From the NCBI RefSeq assembly GCF_020685205.1, contig NZ_JAJERB010000002.1, positions 682,001 to 746,000 on the forward strand: a stretch of 64,000 nucleotides of DNA, written 5' to 3'. Below the pieces are notes generated by a model that saw only the letters and a list, made by a program, of their open reading frames with translations, ran no database searches and was not told the origin of the DNA. A program made the position numbers and the translations under genes. This document shows, piece by piece, positions 59,113 through 64,000 of this stretch (position 1 is its first letter; each line of letters opens with the position of its first letter). The DNA is from Hymenobacter translucens. Its GTDB lineage: Bacteria; Bacteroidota; Bacteroidia; Cytophagales; Hymenobacteraceae.

Positions 59113-59556
59113 TTAGAAAGGCAGCTGGTCGAGTTCCGGCTCCTGCCGGAACGTCTGCTGGGCCTCGGCCGCCGCGTGCTGCTCCCCGTTGCCGTTCGAG
59201 CCGTTCTGCCCGTCGGCGTGCGGACGGCCCCCGAGCATCGTGATTTCGTCGGCTACAATCTCGGTGATGTACCGGGTCTGGTTGTCCTTGTCCTGGTACT
59301 GCCGGGTCCGGATCCGCCCTTCGATGTACACCTGCTGACCTTTGCGCAGATACTTCTCCGCCGTCTCGGCCAGCCCGCGCCAGGCAGTGATGTTGTGCCA
59401 CTCGGTACGCTCTACCCGGTTGCCGGATTTGTCTTTGTAATAGTCGTTTGTAGCCAGGGTAAAGTTGGCCACGGCCGCGCCGCCTTCGAGGTGGCGGACT
59501 TCCGGATCTTTACCCAGGTTGCCGACCAGAATTACCTTGTTGATTCCTGCTGCCAT
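59113..59556 (-). CDS. ssb: single-stranded DNA-binding protein
   Basis: SSB coats single-stranded DNA in replication and repair. The 147-residue protein has the OB fold from MAAGINKVILVGNLGKDPEVRH through WHNITAWRGLAETAEKYLRKG and QVYIEGRIRTRQYQDKDNQT. A Gln/Ala/Gly-rich linker is followed by the acidic tip LDQLPF, the protein-interaction tail. It lies between mutY and gldD, the usual neighbourhood. Its start is preceded by a promoter at 59608-59638. Confidence 0.96.
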   Translation of the reverse strand: MAAGINKVILVGNLGKDPEVRHLEGGAAVANFTLATNDYYKDKSGNRVERTEWHNITAWRGLAETAEKYLRKGQQVYIEGRIRTRQYQDKDNQTRYITEIVADEITMLGGRPHADGQNGSNGNGEQHAAAEAQQTFRQEPELDQLPF

Positions 59557-59607
59557 GAGCTGATTGTTAAAGAGTTAAGTTAAGTAAAGTGGATATTGGA
59601 TCTACTA

Positions 59608-59638
59608 TAAAGATACGAAAAACAGGGGGGCTTTCCAA
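59608..59638 (-). promoter_or_regulatory. promoter for ssb
   Basis: On the minus strand TTG (59638-59636), a 20-base spacer and TATCTTTA (59615-59608) resemble TTG-N19-TAnnTTTG with one mismatch. It lies 52 bases before the ssb start, in the 93-base spacer after mutY. Confidence 0.5.
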
Positions 59639-59649
59639 TCGGAAAACTG

Positions 59650-60741
59650 CTAAAAACGAACGGTTTTCAGATAATTTGAGATGAGCACCGCCTTCGGTAA
59701 CTGCTCGATCTGAGCGGCCGAAAACGGAGCCAGCCCGGTAGCTGCCAGCGTGGCAGCAGGCAGCGGGGCAGCAAGCCAGATCGGATGAAAGCGGGCCTCT
59801 ACTTTCTGATGGCTGAGCACGTGCCGGTACGCCTGGGAAGGCTCTTCCACCTGGTCGGTAGCGGGCTGTACGCCCAGCTCGTCTGCCAGGGCCAGCAGCT
59901 CGGCAGGAGCCAGGGTAGCCGATTCTGTTTCGGTCAGGGCAAAGTCGTACAGGCCCTGCCAGATGTCCTTGGCGCTGCGTTTACGCAGGTACACCTGCTC
60001 GCCATGCCGCAGCACGAGGTAGTGAAAGTAGCGCGTGCGCCCGGCCTTGGCCTTGCTCTTTACCGGCAGCTCCTGCACCATTCCGTGCTGGAAGGCGTAG
60101 CACCGGCTTTGCAGGGGGCAGAACAGGCAGTCGGGCTTGACGGGCGTGCACTGAATGGCCCCAAACTCCATAATAGCCTGGTTGAACTGGTCGGGTACGT
60201 CAGCGGGTATCAGCTGATTGGCCAGCTCCTGAAATACCCGGCGGGAAGCCGGAGCCGCAATATCGTCGGCAATACCAAACACCCGGGCCAGCACCCGGAA
60301 TACGTTGCCGTCGAGCACCGCCACCTGTTCCCCATAGGCAAAGGAGGCAATGGCGGCGGCGGTGTACTGGCCTACTCCGCGCAGCTTGAGCAGCTCCAGG
60401 TAGGTAGCGGGAAAGCGGCCCGCATACTCAGCCACCACCTGCTGGGCCGTATGGTGCATGTTGCGGGCCCGGGAGTAGTAGCCCAGGCCCTGCCAGTGCC
60501 GCATCACCTCGTCTTCGGGGGCAGCGGCCAGGTTCTGAACGGTAGGGTAGGTGGTGACGAAATCGAGGTAGTACGGCAGGCCCTGCCTGACCCGGGTCTG
60601 CTGCAAAATCACCTCGGACAGCCAGATAGCGTACGGGTCGCGGGTGTGGCGCCAGGGCAGGTCGCGGCGGTGGCGCGGGTACCAGTCGAGCAGCGCCTGG
60701 GCAAAAAACGGATGAAGTGCAGGGGACGAGGAATCAGGCAA
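59650..60741 (-). CDS. mutY: adenine DNA glycosylase MutY
   Basis: MutY removes adenine mispaired with 8-oxoguanine. The 363-residue protein has the catalytic Glu in WLSEVILQQTRV, the helix-hairpin-helix LKLRGVGQYTAAAIASFAYG, the catalytic Asp in VLDGNVFRVLARVF, and a 4Fe-4S ligand set C-x6-C-x2-C-x5-C (CTPVKPDCLFCPLQSRC). A C-terminal NUDIX-like domain recognises the oxidised guanine. No ATG lies near the expected start; I take the TTG at 60741 (MPDSSSPALH), because the frame further upstream overlaps the divergent HU promoter. Confidence 0.93.
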   Translation of the reverse strand: MPDSSSPALHPFFAQALLDWYPRHRRDLPWRHTRDPYAIWLSEVILQQTRVRQGLPYYLDFVTTYPTVQNLAAAPEDEVMRHWQGLGYYSRARNMHHTAQQVVAEYAGRFPATYLELLKLRGVGQYTAAAIASFAYGEQVAVLDGNVFRVLARVFGIADDIAAPASRRVFQELANQLIPADVPDQFNQAIMEFGAIQCTPVKPDCLFCPLQSRCYAFQHGMVQELPVKSKAKAGRTRYFHYLVLRHGEQVYLRKRSAKDIWQGLYDFALTETESATLAPAELLALADELGVQPATDQVEEPSQAYRHVLSHQKVEARFHPIWLAAPLPAATLAATGLAPFSAAQIEQLPKAVLISNYLKTVRF

Positions 60742-60802
60742 GACAGTGAGGAAGAAAGGATTATAGCCGGACCGGCGATGGAAGCAGATTGTGGAGAAAG
60801 TA

Positions 60803-60832
60803 TTGTAAAACCAAAAAAGCAAACTACCTTTG
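60803..60832 (+). promoter_or_regulatory. Bacteroidota-type promoter for the HU gene
   Basis: TTG (60803-60805), a 19-base spacer and TACCTTTG (60825-60832) are an exact match to TTG-N19-TAnnTTTG. Transcription would start near 60839, about 95 bases before the HU start. It is the best promoter in the window. Confidence 0.78.
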
Positions 60833-60934
60833 TGGCCCAAATTCGCAAGGGAACGCCTTACCGGGCAACATCTTACGTCTTGGGCCGGGTGTTTTATCCG
60901 GCAGACATTTTTTCACTTCACAGTACTTACTAGC

Positions 60935-61240
60935 GTGACTAAAGCAGAAGTAATCGCCGAAATCGCCGACAAGACCGGCATTGAGAAAGCAGACGTTTCG
61001 GCAACCGTAGAAGCCTTTTTCAAAGTTGTTAAAGATTCGATGGCCGATGGCAACAACATCTACGTTCGGGGCTTTGGCAGCTTTGTTAACAAAAAACGGG
61101 CAAAGAAAGTAGCCCGCAACATCTCCAAAAACACGTCCATCATCATCGACGAGCACTTCATTCCAAGCTTCAAGCCCTCGAAGACGTTCATCGGCAAAAT
61201 CAAGAACAGCAAGAAAATCAAAGCGTTGGCTCAGGCCTAA
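60935..61240 (+). CDS. HU-family nucleoid DNA-binding protein
   Basis: A 101-residue histone-like protein. The start TKAEVIAEIADKTGIEKADV, the core GNNIYVRGFGSFVNKKRAKKVARN and the DNA-binding arm region (NISKNTSIIIDEHFIPSFKPSKTF) are typical of the HU/IHF family. The C-terminal Lys-rich tail (KIKNSKKIKALAQA) is normal. The start is GTG at 60935, the first possible start for the family N-terminus; the frame further upstream is leader. It has its own strong promoter and a following hairpin terminator. Confidence 0.93.
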   Translation: MTKAEVIAEIADKTGIEKADVSATVEAFFKVVKDSMADGNNIYVRGFGSFVNKKRAKKVARNISKNTSIIIDEHFIPSFKPSKTFIGKIKNSKKIKALAQA

Positions 61241-61264
61241 GCTTCATTCGCTCTTACCGGCAGC

Positions 61265-61307
61265 GCCGCCGGTGTTCCGAACTCCGGAGCCCGGCGGCAT
61301 GCTTTTT
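61265..61307 (+). terminator. terminator after the HU gene
   Basis: GCCGCCGG (61265-61272) and CCGGCGGC (61291-61298) pair around a GGTGTTCC/CTCCGGAG loop region, followed by ATGCTTTTTTT. It lies 25 bases after the HU stop and immediately before the next start. Confidence 0.75.
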
Positions 61308-61311
61308 TTCG

Positions 61312-62217
61312 ATGGCTCGCACTACTTCCTCACATCAGCTTATTCTTCTCACCCTGGCGGTAGCGCTGGCCGGCGGGCTGCTGCTGCTGCCAAAGGTAAT
61401 CGTCAAGCCCAAGGAAGGTAAGGGAGAGCTCACCAGCGACGCGGCCCGCACGGCCAACCGTGACGGGGGCTCTGAAACCAACGGCTCCAAAGCCGTGGCT
61501 TCGTCGGGTGAGCAGCCTACCGTAGCAGCCAGCCCAACCGCTGAAATGCCCCACCAGGAGGCCACCGCCGGGCAGCGCCGGGAGCTAAACCAGCTGCTGG
61601 GCCGCTACCGCGCCGAACGTGATCCGGTAGCCCGGCTCCGCCTCGCCACCGACCTGGCCAAGCAGTACAAGGCCGTCAGCAAATTCGACAGCGCCGGCTA
61701 CTACTACGAGCAGGTAGCGCTGGCCCGTCCGGGCGAGCAGGCCTGGAAGCGGGCCGCCGATGAGTACTTCGAAGCGTTCAGCTTTGCCGCTACCCAGGAG
61801 CGGGCCCAGCAACTCAGCGGTAAAATCCGGGAGCTGTACGAGAAGGTGTTGAAAAACAACCCCGAAAACCTCGACGCCAAAATCAACCTCGGCATGGCCT
61901 ATATGGCTACCGAAAACCCGTTGCAGGGCGTAAAGCTGCTGCGGGAAGTGCTGGTGGCCGATCCGCGCAACGAAAAAGCCCTGTACAACCTGGGCATCCT
62001 CTCGCTGCAAAGCAACCAGGCCGACCGGGCCGTGGAGCGTTTCCGGGAGCTGACCAAGGTCAACCCCGAGAATGTGAACGGTCAGTTTTATCTTGGCGTC
62101 GCGTTAGCGCAAAGCGGAGCCAAGGACGAAGCCCGTCAGGTCTTCACCAAAGTCAAATCCATGAGCACCGATCCGGCCCTGTCGGCGTCGGTGGATCAGG
62201 AGCTGCAAAAGCTGTAA
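61312..62217 (+). CDS. membrane-anchored TPR protein
   Basis: A 301-residue protein. One membrane helix or uncleaved signal (LILLTLAVALAGGLLLLPKV) is followed by 60 low-complexity residues and then tetratricopeptide repeats from about residue 90 to the end (for example ENLDAKINLGMAYMATENPL, EKALYNLGILSLQSNQADRA and GQFYLGVALAQSGAKDEARQ). In Bacteroidota a TPR gene regularly sits between HU and ribonuclease G, as here. The role is unknown; the anchor suggests a periplasmic or membrane scaffold. Confidence 0.87.
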   Translation: MARTTSSHQLILLTLAVALAGGLLLLPKVIVKPKEGKGELTSDAARTANRDGGSETNGSKAVASSGEQPTVAASPTAEMPHQEATAGQRRELNQLLGRYRAERDPVARLRLATDLAKQYKAVSKFDSAGYYYEQVALARPGEQAWKRAADEYFEAFSFAATQERAQQLSGKIRELYEKVLKNNPENLDAKINLGMAYMATENPLQGVKLLREVLVADPRNEKALYNLGILSLQSNQADRAVERFRELTKVNPENVNGQFYLGVALAQSGAKDEARQVFTKVKSMSTDPALSASVDQELQKL

Positions 62218-62257
62218 TAAGTAAGTCCCTTTTTTACAAACCTTAACCCATCAACCC

Positions 62258-62347
62258 ATGCCCTGCGGTAAAAAGAGAAAGCGTCATAAGATTGCCACTC
62301 ACAAGCGGAAGAAGCGCCTGCGCAAGAACCGTCACAAGAAGAAGTAA
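62258..62347 (+). CDS. 29-residue basic AURKAIP1/COX24-type protein
   Basis: A 29-codon gene coding for an extremely basic peptide: MPCGKKRKRHKIATHKRKKR, ending LRKNRHKKK. More than half of the residues are Lys, Arg or His. It matches the short Bacteroidota family annotated AURKAIP1/COX24-domain protein, related to the mitochondrial ribosomal protein mS38, and lies just upstream of ribonuclease G as usual. A ribosomal role is inferred from that relation. The start is the ATG at 62258 and the stop TAA; no other start fits. Confidence 0.85.
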   Translation: MPCGKKRKRHKIATHKRKKRLRKNRHKKK

Positions 62348-62454
62348 GCCTTTCGGGGTTTGCTGGCGGACCTGTTCGTGCTGAGCAGGTGCCGTCTATC
62401 TCTCATTCAGTATCCCCGAGAGTGGCCGTTCGTTCGCTTTTTCCCCTGGCCTGC

Positions 62455-62490
62455 AAGGGAAGCTGGTGCTTTACGCACCGGCTTCCCTTT
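62455..62490 (+). terminator. terminator before the ribonuclease G gene
   Basis: AAGGGAAGC (62455-62463) and GCTTCCCTT pair, with inner GGTGC/GCACC, over a TTTAC loop. The T-run is weak (TTTGTGGG). It may act mainly as a stabilising 3' hairpin for the AURKAIP1/COX24-type message. Confidence 0.62.
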
Positions 62491-62549
62491 GTGGGTTTCG
62501 GGAGCAAGCCGACCGGGTCGTTCGGAGGCTACCTAAATCATCTGACCCA

Positions 62550-64000
62550 TTGAGTAACGAATTAATCATTAATTCTACTCAGGAAGGAGAACGGATTGCC
62601 CTGCTTCAGGACAAGCGGCTCATCGAATATCATTTCGACCGCAACGACACCAACTACTCCGTTGGTGACATCTTCCTGGGCACGGTCAAGAAAGTTATGC
62701 CCGGTCTGAACGCTTCGTTCGTCGACATCGGGTACCAAAAAGACGCGTTTCTGCACTACGGCGACCTTGGCGAGCAATTTCCCTCGCTAACGAAGTGGGT
62801 GCGGGGCGTTCAATCGCAGAAAATCACCGTTGCTTCCCTCAAGAACTTCACCTTTGAGGGAACGATGGACAAAGTCGGCAAAGCGGCCGACGTGATGAAG
62901 AAAGGCCAGCAGATGCTGGTTCAGATCATCAAGGAGCCGATTTCCACCAAGGGCCCGCGACTGTCCACCGACATTTCGATGGCCGGCCGCTACCTGGTGC
63001 TGGTGCCGTTTTCCAACGTTATCAGCGTCTCGAAGAAGATTGTCAGCAAGACTGAGCGGGAGCGTCTCAAGCGCCTCATCGCCTCGATCAAGCCCGAGAA
63101 CTTCGGCGTGATCATCCGCACCGTAGCCGAGGGCCGTGAGGTCGCCGAGCTCGACAAGGATATGCAAAGCATGGTGGCTAACTGGGAGCAGCTCTTCCAG
63201 ACCCTGCGCTCGGCCAAGCCCAACGACAAGGTGCTGGGCGAACTGGGCCGGACCTCTTCCATGCTACGCGACATGCTCAACGAGTCGTTTGATGCCATTA
63301 CCGTGGACTCCCCGGCGATGTACGAGGAGATGCGCAGCTACCTGGAGAAGATTGCCCCCGACAAGGTGGGCCTGCTCAAGCTGCACAACGCCAAGGTGAA
63401 ATCGTTTGAGCACTTCGGCATCGAAAAGCAGCTCAAATCGCTGTTTGGCAAAACCGTGACGGTGCCCGGCGGCGGCTACCTGGTTATCGAGCATACCGAA
63501 GCCCTCCACGTCATCGACGTGAACTCCGGCAACAAGAGCAACCAGGAAGGCGACCAGGAAGCTACGGCGCTGCACGTGAATATGTCGGCGGCCCGCGAGG
63601 TTGCCCGGCAGCTGCGCCTGCGCGACATGGGCGGTATCATCGTCGTCGACTTCATTGATATGAAGTCGGCGGAGAGCCGCAAGAAAGTCGAAGATGCCGT
63701 CAAGGACATCATGAAGTTCGACAAGGCGCGGTTCACTATTCTGCCCATCACCAAGTTCGGGCTGCTGCAGATCACGCGGCAGCGCGTGCGCCCGGCCGAG
63801 AACATCGTGACCGGGGAGCTGTGCCCCACCTGCGGCGGTACCGGCAAGATTTCGGCTTCCATTCTCGTCACCGACGAGATTGACAACAGCATTGAAGACC
63901 TGCTGGTGGCCCAGAATCAGTCGGGCATCACGCTCTACGTGCATCCCTTCCTCCATGCCTACTACACCAAAGGTCTGGTGTCGAAGCAAATGAAGTGGTA
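62550..64000 (+). CDS. rng: ribonuclease E/G, 3' end outside window
   Basis: The nuclease cleaves single-stranded AU-rich RNA and matures rRNA. 483 codons are visible from a TTG at 62550 (MSNELIINSTQEGERIALLQ). The S1 domain is FLGTVKKVMPGLNASFVDIG followed by KDAFLHYGDL; the DNase-like domain has ISTKGPRLSTDISMAGRYLV; catalytic aspartates lie in VIDVNSGNKSN and IIVVDFIDM; and the zinc-link CPTCGGTGK is at about residue 425. An S1-insert of about 25 residues is normal for Bacteroidota. The TTG start is chosen because no ATG is available. The 3' end is beyond the right edge. Confidence 0.95.
   Translation, partial: MSNELIINSTQEGERIALLQDKRLIEYHFDRNDTNYSVGDIFLGTVKKVMPGLNASFVDIGYQKDAFLHYGDLGEQFPSLTKWVRGVQSQKITVASLKNFTFEGTMDKVGKAADVMKKGQQMLVQIIKEPISTKGPRLSTDISMAGRYLVLVPFSNVISVSKKIVSKTERERLKRLIASIKPENFGVIIRTVAEGREVAELDKDMQSMVANWEQLFQTLRSAKPNDKVLGELGRTSSMLRDMLNESFDAITVDSPAMYEEMRSYLEKIAPDKVGLLKLHNAKVKSFEHFGIEKQLKSLFGKTVTVPGGGYLVIEHTEALHVIDVNSGNKSNQEGDQEATALHVNMSAAREVARQLRLRDMGGIIVVDFIDMKSAESRKKVEDAVKDIMKFDKARFTILPITKFGLLQITRQRVRPAENIVTGELCPTCGGTGKISASILVTDEIDNSIEDLLVAQNQSGITLYVHPFLHAYYTKGLVSKQMKW

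Noticed and set aside
1..64000. tRNA genes, rRNA genes, CRISPR arrays, insertion sequences or prophage genes
   Set aside because: I read the spacers on both strands and found no cloverleaf with a TTC-arm, no spaced identical repeats, and no transposase or integrase motifs.

Overview
The window is about 60% GC chromosomal DNA from a Bacteroidota bacterium, most like the Hymenobacter group of the Cytophagales. The grounds are the PorG/DUF6089–uppS–bamA–ompH–ompH cluster, a secreted protein with a type IX secretion (T9SS) C-terminal sorting domain, a GldD lipoprotein, an exbB–exbD–exbD–tonB cluster, promoters of the Bacteroidota type (TTG – about 19 nt – TAnnTTTG), few Shine-Dalgarno sequences and many GTG/TTG starts. 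No phage, insertion sequence, CRISPR array, rRNA or tRNA gene was found.

Layout. 1-7.8 kb (minus strand): an RsmI-type methyltransferase cut by the left edge, an alpha/beta hydrolase, a TPR sensor histidine kinase, a selenium block (selD and the tRNA 2-selenouridine synthase selU with three small genes around and between them) and pdxJ. 7.9-21.5 kb (plus): yqeY, cvpA, a glutamine amidotransferase, a hydrolase, a CBS protein, a BamA-like barrel, nadK, two tandem PorG-like barrels, uppS, bamA, two OmpH/Skp chaperones and rluD; this is the envelope-biogenesis core. 21.6-29.8 kb (minus): a TPR protein, a PstS-like lipoprotein, two TonB proteins, two ExbD, ExbB and MazG. 29.9-35.8 kb: glmM, a cysteine desulfurase, a membrane-anchored unknown, a PRC-barrel protein, hemH and a coiled-coil unknown. 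35.9-37.1 kb is the only accessory-looking stretch: an HTH regulator, a symmetric array of four GTATAC sites and the C-terminal relic of a restriction-modification methylase. 37.1-43.4 kb: era, der, a small lipoprotein, unknowns, murQ, a cytochrome b5-like protein and an arginase-fold protein lacking metal ligands. 43.5-52.1 kb: a complete fatty-acid beta-oxidation locus (fadD, MarR regulator, fused hydroxyacyl-CoA dehydrogenase/enoyl-CoA hydratase, thiolase, YggL-like protein, acyl-CoA dehydrogenase). 52.2-64 kb: a T9SS-secreted delta-60 repeat protein, two exported unknowns, recG, gldD, ssb, mutY, HU, a TPR protein, a 29-residue AURKAIP1/COX24-type protein and ribonuclease G cut by the right edge.

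How the parts fit. BamA, Skp and PorG homologues build the outer membrane and the T9SS; GldD belongs to the same export/gliding machinery and the sorting-domain protein is a likely substrate. ExbB/ExbD/TonB would energise outer-membrane uptake. SelD makes selenophosphate that SelU puts into tRNA wobble uridines. The MarR gene and the acyl-CoA dehydrogenase share a promoter-proximal motif, which suggests one regulon for fatty-acid degradation.

The points most worth a second look are the palindrome quartet next to the methylase relic, the shared beta-oxidation operator, a family of intergenic hairpins built from short tandem units of differing sequence, a structured leader or small RNA upstream of exbB, and the arginase-fold protein without metal ligands. 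I did not find a clearly new defence or biosynthetic system.
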